Source: Schistocerca nitens (taxonomy: Eukaryota; Arthropoda; Insecta; Orthoptera; Acrididae). Taken from it: DNA of 64,000 bases. Positions 43,973-53,759 of the stretch are shown one piece after another. Position 1 is the stretch's first letter. Each line of letters starts with the position of its first letter. Below the pieces are notes generated by a model. The model made no database searches and had not been told where the DNA came from. It saw only the letters and a list, made by a program, of their open reading frames with translations. Both the position numbers and the translations under genes were made by a program. The DNA is taken from positions 77,262,387-77,326,386 of the forward strand of contig NC_064622.1 in NCBI RefSeq assembly GCF_023898315.1, read 5' to 3'.

Positions 43973-46240
43973 TGGCCGAACGACGGGAGTTAACAGACTT
44001 GTTCCATATTCCGAGATCCAAAGTGTCAAGAGTGTGCAGAGAATACCTAATTTCAGGCATTACCTCTCACCACGGACAATGCCGTGGCTTTAGTTAACGA
44101 CCGATATCACCGGCATTTTCAGAGAGTTGTCATTGATAACAGACAAGCAACACTGCTTGACATAACAGCGGAAATAGATGTGGAACATACTCGAATACAT
44201 CCTTAGGACAATGCAGCGAAATTTGGCGTTAATGGGCTATGGCAGCAGACAACTAACGCGAGTGCCTTTGCCAACAGCACGTCATAGCCTGCCGCTCCTC
44301 TCCTGGGCTCGTGACCATATCGGTTGGATACCAGACGACTGGAAAATCCTGGCCTGATCAGATGAGTCCCGATTGCAGTTGGTAGGAGCTGACGGTAGGG
44401 TTCGAGTGTGTCGCACACCCCACGAAGCCGTGGACCCAAGTTGTCAACAAGGCACTGTGCGATCTTATGGTGTCTCGGTAATGGTGCAGGCTGCGCCTAC
44501 GTGGAGTGGACTGGGTCCTCTGGTCCAACTAAACTAACTGAGACCGTACGCAGCCCTTCATGAAATAGATGTTCCCAAACGACGGTGGAATTTTTGTGGA
44601 TGACAATGTGCCACATTGCGAGGTGCTGGGGCTAGCAGTGTATTTAACACTAAATTCTTCTAGAATCTACATATGTAAATGATGCTCTAAGCCCCCCTAT
44701 TCTAACTCCGACTTTTGCTGTTGCACAAGGATTAAAAAAAAACACGCGAACTGACTCTGATCAACCCTGCCAGTGGAGTAGAAGAGAGTTTGGCACCTGC
44801 AATAATTTAATTTGATAAATAAGTTAAATAAACGAAGGTTTCATTAACATAGTGAGAAATGATGGGTTGCTCTACCGATTAACAGAATGAAAGTTCTGTC
44901 CACAATAACAATATGATTTATTTAGACTAAACACAAAATAATAAAAAAAAACACATGAAACATTTATAATACATCAAATTGGCTCAAATTGGAGACTCAT
45001 ACAAGCACTGCGAAGGTGAAGTTGTCCCTAAACTAGATTATGAGGTTTAAGACGAAGTGGTATGTGGAGCCAATTCCTTGCCACTCAAATCTTAAGAGAG
45101 ACACAGCTAGCCCAACATTAAATTGCTGCTACTCAAGACAGAACAAAGTTAGAAAAAGACGAACAGGCGCGCTCTGCTGAGCTCTGATTATCACCTAGGA
45201 AAATCCCTATCTGCCGGTGCTGCGGACATACATTACCAAACTGTCTTCCTAACTGCCAGAACACGATCTGGCGTACCGGGGGCGATGGCTGGTTACTTCG
45301 ACGTCCTCGACCGAAAGGCGAGAGCCGACTACTCCTGAGCACCCGTACAAGCCGAACACAGAACATTCCCGCCCCCACGACAGCGGCCGTGGTTAAACGT
45401 TCCAATCAGCAACTCGAAAACCGACGGAAAATTCCACTCCATTGCCGGAGCACTACCATTCCACCAATGGAGATTCTTGGCGCCAATTTCTGCGCTTTTC
45501 TGCGCTGATTTTGCTACGCACGGAGCTATGCCCTGAGCAAGCCAATCACAGTTACTATTTTTGCAGAAAGCGCGGGAATTTTCCCGCCACAACTGCCTGG
45601 GTACACAAGTCATTCCCACGCCTCGCTGGTAGCCCGCCAGAAAGTGTTTTCGCTAAGTTTCTGCGAAGTAACGGAACCCCTAGCCCAGCCGCTACTTCAG
45701 GCCCCGGCGGGCGTGTCTCTTGACAATGTCGGCGTCTGGAAAGCATTCACTCGACTGCCTCCCACCCGTCGGCTTAACCCTCTCGAGATCAGTGGAGCCC
45801 GCCTGTCACCGGACCACCTGGGTGACGAGAGACGCTGCGTGGGAAGTCCGCGTGTGAAGGAATGGCAACTTTCCACCGCATGCAATTAGAGAGGAGAATC
45901 GTAAGATAGAAATATGAGAGGGGGCTCATGCCACCTCTCAACATCACCGCCTCACAGTTGTTCGTGATTGGTTTGAAGAACATACTGGACAGTTCGAGCG
46001 AAGGATGTGGCCACCCGTATCGCCCGACATGAATTCCGTCCAACAATTATGGAGCATAGTCGAGAGGTCAGTTCGTGCGTAGAAACCTGCACTGGCAACA
46101 CTTTCACAGTTGTGAACGACTATACATGCAGCGTGACTCAAGATTTCTGCAGAGGACTTCCAACGACTTGTTGAATGCATGCCAAGTTGAGTTGCTACAC
46201 TACGCCGGGCAAAAGGAGGTCCGACGTGATATTAGGAAGT
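43973..46240 (+). pseudogene. Tc1-like transposase remnants of the split element
   Basis: MAERRELTDLFHIPRSKVSR opens at 43973 with about 20 residues of the first HTH missing. Then follow ISGITSHHGQ, NLALMGYGSRQ, SWARDHIGWIPDDWK (first-D region: TGA replaces TGG just before SDESR at 44355), SRLQLVGADGRVRV and IFVDDNVPH (second D), before the 1.3-kb insertion. DWFEEHTGQFERRMWPPVSP and the final HTH-distal part follow it. The DE motif is decayed and the gene is dead. Confidence 0.75.
44640..45940. mobile_element. unassigned insertion of about 1.3 kb in the Tc1-like relic
   Basis: Transposase homology stops near 44640 and resumes near 45940, so something of about 1.3 kb inserted there. The first half is AT-rich. 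The second half (45170-45890) is GC-rich with no domain-bearing frame. Exact ends and TSD could not be resolved; a solo LTR is one possibility. No gene is assigned. Confidence 0.55.
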
Positions 46241-46258
46241 ATCCCATGACTTTTGTCA

Positions 46259-46452
46259 AAAACATAGCTCCGGGCACTATGGGACTTAGCATCGGAGGTC
46301 ATCAGTCCTCTAGAACTTAGAACTACTTAAACCTAACTAACCTAAGAACATCACACACATCTAAGCCCGAGGCAGGGTTTCGAACCTGAGACCGTAGCAG
46401 TCGCGCGGTTCCTCACTGAAGCGCCTATAACCGCTCGGCCACAGCGGTCGGC
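46259..46452 (-). mobile_element. Leu-tRNA-like SINE, perfect TSD, in transposon end
   Basis: Exact 12-bp duplication TGACTTTTGTCA at 46247-46258 and 46453-46464. The target is the right terminal repeat of the Tc1-like relic. Confidence 0.92.
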
Positions 46453-46474
46453 TGACTTTTGTCACCTGAGTGTA

Positions 46475-47103
46475 CGATGTGCAGTTTGCATCTCCATTCC
46501 GGGTGTTTTCTCTAGAAGAGAAGGCGCAGCTACACTTAGAGGTTGTGTTAGAGTGGTTGAAGGTCTTAGTATTTTTCATTACTTTAACACATGTTAAAGA
46601 CCGTTTGGTATATTCCGATGCTCGATGAAAGCCTGTTTATTTTCTAATTCTTCATTAACAGTAGTTAGTTCACGGTGTTGTTCATTAATGGGTCAAACTT
46701 TTTTACAGGAAGGCGAAGTCATAACTGTCGTGCACTCCGGTTAAAGAAGTCTAGCAGCTAGTAAGGACTTAACACGCGGTACTCAGACAAATCTCACTCT
46801 CGCATCTCCCTACCATACAGTGACACTTTTGATGTCGTTCCACGTTACATATCTCCGAGAATACACTTCTAGCTACCTGAGATGGTCGATTTATTGCAGT
46901 GAATGACGGCCGATAGAGTAGACACCATTACTGGATTTTTTTCTCTCTCCAATGCCTTTTTATTTACGTTGCTGATCCATGGTTAGTCTTTGCACCGCGC
47001 GCTACTAGTTACCATCCCATCATCAAAGACACCTAGTAGTGCTCTAATAGACGCAATGGCGGTGTGTGCTCTTGCACTGCCCTGCATGAAACAACTGTAG
47101 ATC
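46475..47103. other. no gene seen
   Basis: Unassigned sequence of mixed composition. Confidence 0.4.
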
Positions 47104-47112
47104 TTTCCTCAG

Positions 47113-47311
47113 CCGGCAGTTGTGGCCGAGCGGTTCTAGGCCCTTCAGTCCAGAACCGCGCTGCTGCTACGGTCGCAGGTTCGAATCCTGCTTCGGACAT
47201 GGATATGTGTAATGCCATTAGATTAGTTAGGTTTAAGTAGTTCTATGTCTAGGGGACTGATGACCTCAGATGTTAAGCCCATAGTGCTCAGAGCCATTTG
47301 AGCAATATTCT
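47113..47311 (+). mobile_element. Leu-tRNA-like SINE, full length
   Basis: Exact 9-bp duplication TTTCCTCAG at 47104-47112 and 47312-47320. Head, B box and body all present. Confidence 0.92.
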
Positions 47312-47320
47312 TTTCCTCAG

Positions 47321-47899
47321 CGGTCAGTTCTAGCCAATATTGGTTACAGTACGTTTTTCAGAAACTAGCAGAAGCTGTGGTTTGACGGAAAAAGACTATT
47401 CGAATAATTGGTGTTGCGTTTATTTCATACAACGCGCCAGTTTTTACAACTTGTACAGGGTTTTCAACTAGGATTTTCATACCAGATAGCTATAATTGCA
47501 GTGCAGCTATATACGGAAGTCCGGTGTGAACAATAATTATCGTATGGCGGCACAAGATGGTAGATATGTTAATGTGTTAATGCAGAAGCTATTCACGCTG
47601 CAAAAATATTGGTTTCACTTTCGGCCGAGCACACATTGGCAGAGGATGACACGGTGGCCGGTCGGTACTGAAAGGCCCGCGAGGGCCAGTAGACAGAGCT
47701 GTAGATTTTACTGTGAAAGAGATTTATTGAGCAGTTTATAGTCTTTCTCACATCTACGGTTGCACCTGAGACAGCCCATTTCCCTTAGCTTGAGTCCCAC
47801 GGAGTATATAAGAAAGTGTAGGGATGCTTCGCTGGTTTTATTCCTCAGGCCCCTGCCGCGCTCAGAACATATTTACAAGACGAGCTCATAACTCACAGA
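47321..47899. other. no gene seen
   Basis: Unassigned sequence; an 81-codon frame at 47496-47741 has no recognisable domain. Confidence 0.4.
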
Positions 47900-47910
47900 C
47901 GTAGCAGTTG

Positions 47911-49203
47911 CCGGAGTGGCCGAGCGGTTCTAGGCGCTTCAGTCTGGAACCGCGCGACCGTTAGTTAGGTTTAAGTAGTTCTAAGTTCTAGGGGACTGAT
48001 GACCTCAGAAGTTAAGTCCCATAGTTCTCACAGGGGAACCTCCCCATCGCACCCCCCTCAGATTTAGTTATAAATTGACACAGTGGATAGGCCTTGAAAA
48101 ACTGAACACAGATCAATCGAGAAAACAGGAAGAAGTTGTGTGGAACTATGAAAAAATAAGCAAATTATACAAACTGAGTAGTCCAAGTGTAAGATACGCA
48201 ACATCAAGGACTGTGTAAGCTGAGGAGCGCGGTGGTCTCGCGGTTAGAGTGAGTAACTGCAGAACGAGAGGTCATTGGTTCGAGTCCTCCCTCGAGTAAA
48301 AATTTTACTTACTTTATTTTCGCAAAGTTACGATCTGACCGTTCATTCATTGACGTCTCTGTTCACTGTAATAAGTTTAGTGTCTGTGTTTTGCGACCGC
48401 ACCGCAAAACCGTGCGATTAGTAGACGAAAGGACGTGCCTCTCCAATAGGAACCGAAAACATTTGATCGCAAATTCATAGGTCAACCGATTCCTCCACAG
48501 GAAAACACGTCTGAAATATTCTATACGACACTGGTGACGGCATGTGCGTCACATGAGAGGTATATGTTGTCGACCCACCTAACTTGTACACTTGGCGAAT
48601 GGGTAAAAAGTTTCTTCTACCTTGCCCGATTTAGGTTTTCTTGTGGATGTGATAATCACTCCCAAAAAAGTGATGAAGACATAAGAGTTTGTCACATAAA
48701 CTGCAACAAATGAATGCAAGTTTCACAGTCGCACAGTTTTCCCTGTGCTCTGTCAAAACATACGTTTTTAACGTTTTCAAGTTTTTCCGTGTGTAGACCG
48801 TCAAATCCTGCATGTGTCCAAGCAAATCTGAACATGTCCCGGAATTTTGGAGAGCGAAGTTGATCATGTCTGAGTGCTTGAACTTTGATAATTGTCTGAA
48901 AATAAAAAATTAAAACTTCTCACTCGAGGGAGGATTGAACCAGGGACCTTCCGTTCTGTAGCTGCTCGCGGTAACCACGGGACCACGGTGCTCGTCAGAA
49001 CACACGTACCTTGATGTGGCTTATCTTCGACACGGATTACTCAGTTTGTATTATTTTGCTTGTTTTTTTCATAGTTCCATACAACTTCTTCCTGTTTTCT
49101 CGATTGATCTATGTTCAGTTTTTCATGGTCTATCCCTGTGCCAACTTATAACTAAATCTGAGGGGGGTGCGATGGGGAGGTTCCCTTGTCAGAGCCATTT
49201 GAA
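47911..49203 (+). mobile_element. internally deleted SINE split by a foldback transposon
   Basis: SINE head (47911-47970) joins directly to TTAGTTAGGTTTAAGTAGTT, missing about 60 bases including the B box. It is then interrupted at 48030 and resumes at 49189 (TCAGAGCCATTTGAA). The outer 11-bp duplication CGTAGCAGTTG is exact at 47900-47910 and 49204-49214, so the SINE landed first. Confidence 0.9.
48031..49188. mobile_element. foldback DNA transposon with tRNA-like sequence in both arms
   Basis: 1,158 bp, ends CAGGGGAACCTCCCCATCGC and, reversed, CAAGGGAACCTCCCCATCGC. The inverted arms extend about 275 bp (48031-48305 and 48910-49188). Each arm's inner part is tRNA-like: plus strand 48226-48297 (GGTGGTCTCGCGGTTAG and GGTTCGAGTCCTCCC) and minus strand 48922-48993. 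TCA flanks both sides (48028-48030 and 49189-49191). A 3-bp TSD suggests a Harbinger- or CACTA-class transposase. No protein is encoded, so it is non-autonomous. Confidence 0.88.
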
Positions 49204-49214
49204 CGTAGCAGTTG

Positions 49215-49612
49215 TGTAGCCGCCCGAGGTAATGGCGTTCCGTATCGCAGCTGATTGCCCAGTGCCAAGAGATTTATTCACTGTCTGCAAATCAAACATT
49301 TCGTCGACTTACAGCACGAATTCTTCATTTTTAATTTGTCATCGCTCGTACTGTAGATCTAGTCATATAACTTACACCTCTGCGAATTATCTCGTAAAAA
49401 TGAACGTTACTTTGATTTCTACGGGATAGAATTTCTTCATACATACAGCTGCATCATCTATTAAAAAGTGTGATATTGGGACTAATACTCTTCGCTAAGC
49501 TGGTGCGGTATAACACGAACAGGAATGATCTTGTTAGACTTCGATGGGTCACATGAGATATTGAGCCGAAGCAGATGCTTTTCGACAGTCTACAGACACC
49601 AAACCAGCCTCG
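49215..49612. other. no gene seen
   Basis: Unassigned sequence. Confidence 0.4.
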
Positions 49613-49625
49613 TTTGTGTATGACG

Positions 49626-49824
49626 AAATGGCTCAAATGGCTCTGAGCACTATGGGACTTAACAACTGACGTCATCAGTCCCCTAGAACTTAGAACTACT
49701 TAAACCTAACTAACCTAAGGACATCACACTCATCCATGCCCGAGGCAGGATTCGAACCTGCGACCGTAGCGGTCACGCTGTTCCAAACTGAAGCGCTTAC
49801 AACCGCACGGCCACACCGGCCGGC
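49626..49824 (-). mobile_element. Leu-tRNA-like SINE, full length, perfect TSD
   Basis: Exact 13-bp duplication TTTGTGTATGACG at 49613-49625 and 49825-49837. Confidence 0.94.
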
Positions 49825-49837
49825 TTTGTGTATGACG

Positions 49838-51150
49838 GTGAGGATATTGTCTCTGAAGGGCGCAGTTGGATTTCTTCAATATCCATCTTTCCTGCAGCCA
49901 TGCTCATTTCCATGCAAGCGACTTTCTCTTCCAAACAGGTCATAAAGTTTGAACTGAGAACATATTCGGAACTCTGATACAAGTAGATGTGAGCGACGTA
50001 GCATGTGCAGTTTTGTGGATCAGTTCCATTTCCTTTTTTGTAAATGAGTGTTGTCTATACTAGTCCCACGGGAAGTTTTCCTGTTGAAGATATCTCTAGG
50101 TTATTATGGTCAACTGCAGAGAAAATTCACTCGACTTCTCTACATACAACTTGAAGAGTGTTGGGGCCTGTGGTCTAGCAGAGATATAGCGATGAATTAC
50201 CTTTTCAACTGCTTGGTGCCGATAACAGCGTCACATTTGTAACGATGGCCCAATGGATGATTTTTCCTTTCTGGCTGAACTATTGAAGACCAAGTAAAAC
50301 AATCTAGTATTGTTTCGCGTCTGATTTTTTAATAAATTATTAACAACTGATTAAATGTTCATATAGATTTTCTATGTGTTTGCAAGACGAGAGAGAAAAA
50401 CAGTGTGTGAGACAGAGAGAGGTAACAAAATTTCATCAAGAAAGCGATGATCGTTAGATGTGTTCCTTTGTACGAATTTGAATGCCATGAGGGTAGGGAT
50501 AGCTCTGTAGGATGTTGTTGGTTCTTACAGTGTGTACCAGCCAGATAATGGCAGCCTAACGCAGCTGTGGAGCTCTCTCGGAACTCGTTTTAAATAGGAA
50601 ACAGCGTGATCACTTGGTGATATTTTTTATCTTTGTTATTTTTTCTAGTATAGTCATTAATTCATGGTGCAAGGGATGTTTCTGCGCCTCACGTTCCGTC
50701 TGCTGATGTTGGAAATATTATCAGGTGATATCTCCAGTATTAGGATACTAAGCAACATCTCTGGGACCACGGCCTAACGGCCACATTAAAAAAAAAATAA
50801 AAGTCACGAGGGGCTCAAATACCGGCTCAGAGCTGGACAGCTTAAGTTTATTGTCATACAGTCATAAATCTACATATAAGGGTGGGGCAGATCTGACAGG
50901 CTACCCCAGATATATCCAGAATGAACAGATGTGTCGAGATGCGGTTCTCGCCCAGTAACAGCGGACAATATGGCGACTTTCGTGACGTTCGCAAATAATA
51001 TCTAGCGTTTGTAGTTGCCAAATTACGACACCGTTTTTTTCTAATGGAACTATATATTTTTTCTGTTGTACTTGAAAGAAGCCGCAGGAGAACTTCAGCA
51101 ACATAATAGGTACGAGACTTGATCAAATAATATCAAGATAACACAGCAAG
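49838..51150. other. no gene seen
   Basis: 1.3 kb of AT-rich sequence. No repeat boundary or domain-bearing frame recognised. Confidence 0.4.
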
Positions 51151-52270
51151 AAGATTAAGAAAAGGCAAACCTACGTTTCTAGCATTTGTAGACTTAGAGA
51201 AAGCTTTTGACAATGTTGACTGGAATACTCTCTTTCACATTCTAAAGGTGGCAGGGGTAAAATACAGGGAGCGAAAGGCTATTTACAATTTGTACAGAAA
51301 CCAGATGGCAGTTATAAGAGTCGAGGGGCATGAAAGTGAAGCAGTGGTTGGGAAAGGAGTGAGACAGGGTTGTAGCCTCTCCCCGATGTTATTCAATCTG
51401 TATATTGAGCAAGCAGTAAAGGAAACAAAAGAAAAATTCGGAGTAGGTATTAAAATTCATGGACAAGGAGCAAAAACTTTGAGGTTCGCCGATGACATTG
51501 TAATTCTGTCAGAGACAGCAAAGGACTTGGAAGAGCAGTTGAACGGAATGGACAGTGTCTTGAAAGGAGGATATAAGATGAACATCAACAAAAGCAAAAC
51601 GAGGATAATGGAATGTAGTAAAATTAAATCGGGTGATGCTGAGGGAATTAGATTAGGAAATGAGACACTTAAAGTAGTAAAGGAGTTTTGCTATTTAGGG
51701 AGTAAAATAACTGATGATGGTCGAAGTAGAGAGGATATATAATGTAGACTGGCAACGGGAAGGAAATCGTTTCTGAAGAAGAGAAATTTGTTAACATCGA
51801 GTATAGATTTAAGTGTCAGGAAGTCGTTTCTGAAAGTATTTGTATGGAGTGTAGCCATGTATGGACGTGAAACATGGACGATATCTAGTACGGACAAGAA
51901 GAGAATAGAAGCTTTCGAAATGTGGTGCTACAGAAGAATGCTGAAGATAAGGCGGGTAGATCACGTAACTAATGAAGAGGTATTGAATAGGATTGGGGAG
52001 AAGAGAAGTTTGTGGCACAACTTGACTACAAGAAGGGATCGGTTGGTAGGACGTGTTTTGAGGCATCAAGGGATCACAAATTTAGCATTGGAGGGCAGCG
52101 TGGAGGGTAAAAATCGTAGAGGGAGACCAAGAGATGAATACACTAAGCAGATTCAGAAGGATGTAGGTTGCAGTAGGTACTGGGAGATGAAGAAGCTTGC
52201 ACAGGATAGAGTAGCATGGAGAGCTGCATCAAACCAGTCTCAGGACTGAAGACCACAACAACAACAACAA
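51151..52270 (+). mobile_element. 5'-truncated RTE-like LINE (RTE-4)
   Basis: Begins just upstream of the FVDLEKAFDNVDW motif and ends in an ACAACAACAACAACA tail. Frame 51248-51742 has GVRQGCSLSPMLFN and an intact RFADDIVILSE. TAA at 51740-51742 replaces the AAA of EDIKCRL. The remaining C-terminal frame is 51788-52249. Very close in sequence to RTE-1. TSD unclear. Confidence 0.9.
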
Positions 52271-52689
52271 CACAAACCACAGTCCCGCCGTCAGGAGAAA
52301 GCCTTTCACAAACGCCTGCCCTGTTATTCCAAATGCAAGCAAATTTCATACCACGTGGTCAAAATGTTGACCTTGAGTGCTGCTAAACGGTGTAAAGTGA
52401 TTCTACAGAAACAATGTCGTATGCTGAATTTCGTCTAGAGTGTACAGGCCCCTGTTTTAAGGCATTTCATGTCTTCGAGATTCGTCGGTGTTTCTTATCA
52501 GCATCTTCCTTTAATTACGATAAAAATTACTTGGTGAAAATGGCAGCTCGATATGTTTATTCATTCTGGACATGTTTGGCGTGGCCTGTCTTAGCTGCCA
52601 CTCCCTGTAGTCACTCCGTTACTCACCTTGCGATTTGTGGCAGAGGGAGCTGTCATTTGCCTGCTTTCCTGTACCAGTGACAAATACTG
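52271..52689. other. no gene seen
   Basis: Unassigned sequence between two LINE fragments. Confidence 0.4.
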
Positions 52690-53395
52690 TGCCAGGACAA
52701 CCACTGTTATTAAGACTCCTCATTTGTTCCAATTTACGTGATTTTGTTGTCGTGGCCATTTCGAGAGATTATATGTTGCAGGTAGTACTGTTTTACCTGA
52801 CTCCGGTTCAGAACAACAAACTTCTAAGCGTAACATATCTCTGCCGCGGGAGATTTTTTGAGAATCTCCGTAACACTCAAGCGCTGACTAAAAGAATACG
52901 TTACGAAACGCACCGCGCTTCTTTCGATTTCCCCCGTCTTTACCATTAAACCTACCTGGGAAGGGTGCAAAACTGATGAGCAGTATCCACGGAGTGGTCG
53001 GACGAACGTTCATTAACCCCCTTCTTTCGCTCGCGAATTACGTTTCCTTAAGATTCCTCCAACGTCTCTGCCAGGCTTATGTTCATCCTACAACTAGTTT
53101 TAGCCGCTCATTCCGGACGATTATCCCCAGATATTTTACGGTTGTTACTGTTTCCGATAATTTATCACCAATAGTGTAATCAAACATTAATGGATTTCTT
53201 CGCACCTTCGTGCGTAATACGTTTCAATTATTTACATCCGGGGTCAACTGCTAGTCGCCGAATTAATCGTCGAACCTTGGCAGGCCTTCCTCCATTAGGC
53301 TATGGTCTTTCTGACGTTGCAGCCTTCCTATCGACGACACCGTGCTCTGCGAACAGCCTCCGTAGCTTCCAACTTTGTCCACTAGGTCACTTATA
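52690..53395 (-). mobile_element. CR1-like LINE fragment, 3' part (LINE C)
   Basis: On the minus strand, broken frames read YISDLVDKVGSYGG (end of the INDL region), VKYLGIIVRNERLK and, nearer 52860, TYSFSQRLSVTEILK-like sequence, matching the layout of LINE D (VTSINYLGVGIRSDLK; VTGSFSYRESVTEMI). Many stops. Its upstream side is cut at 53395 by a mariner-type element. Confidence 0.7.
53232..53390. repeat. left copy of about 130-155-bp direct repeat
   Basis: TTTACATCCGGGGTCAACTG, GGCCTTCCTCCATT and TGCTCTGCGAACAGCCT recur at 56765-56890 in the same orientation, on the other side of the mariner-type element. The segment is LINE C sequence. Confidence 0.75.
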
Positions 53396-53759
53396 TGAGG
53401 GGCGTTCAATAAGTAATGCAGCACATTTTTTCTCGACCAATTTCGGTTTAAAAAATGAGGAATTTGTTGTAGGATATCGTGGAACTATCCCCTTCATTCC
53501 TTATGTTTCATGAAGTTCTGATAGGTGGCGGTGCTATACGTAGTATTCAAAATGCTGTCCGTAACGGAGGTGCGTTCCACGCACAGAGCTATCACTGGCG
53601 GAAAAACAAAGAATCGCAGATATTCATAGGCGCTTCCGGAATGTCTCGCGCCTTTTGTCTTCCATCTGGCTGACCCAGTGAAAGATGCGCTCCACGAGAA
53701 CCAATACTGGATGATGGTAAGGTTACTGATTGGCCCCGACATCAACAAGTAGAGTGGTA

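Larger units (their letters stand above)
41692..46472 (+). mobile_element. Tc1-like transposon relic split by three insertions
   Basis: Left end CAGTGAAGTGACAAAAATCA and right end, reversed, CACTCAGGTGACAAAAGTCA are matching inverted repeats; TA follows the right end (46473-46474). Set apart from the insertions (RTE-3, an unassigned 1.3-kb block, a SINE), the remaining sequence is one Tc1-like transposon. Its right end is present twice in part because the SINE duplicated TGACTTTTGTCA. Confidence 0.85.
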
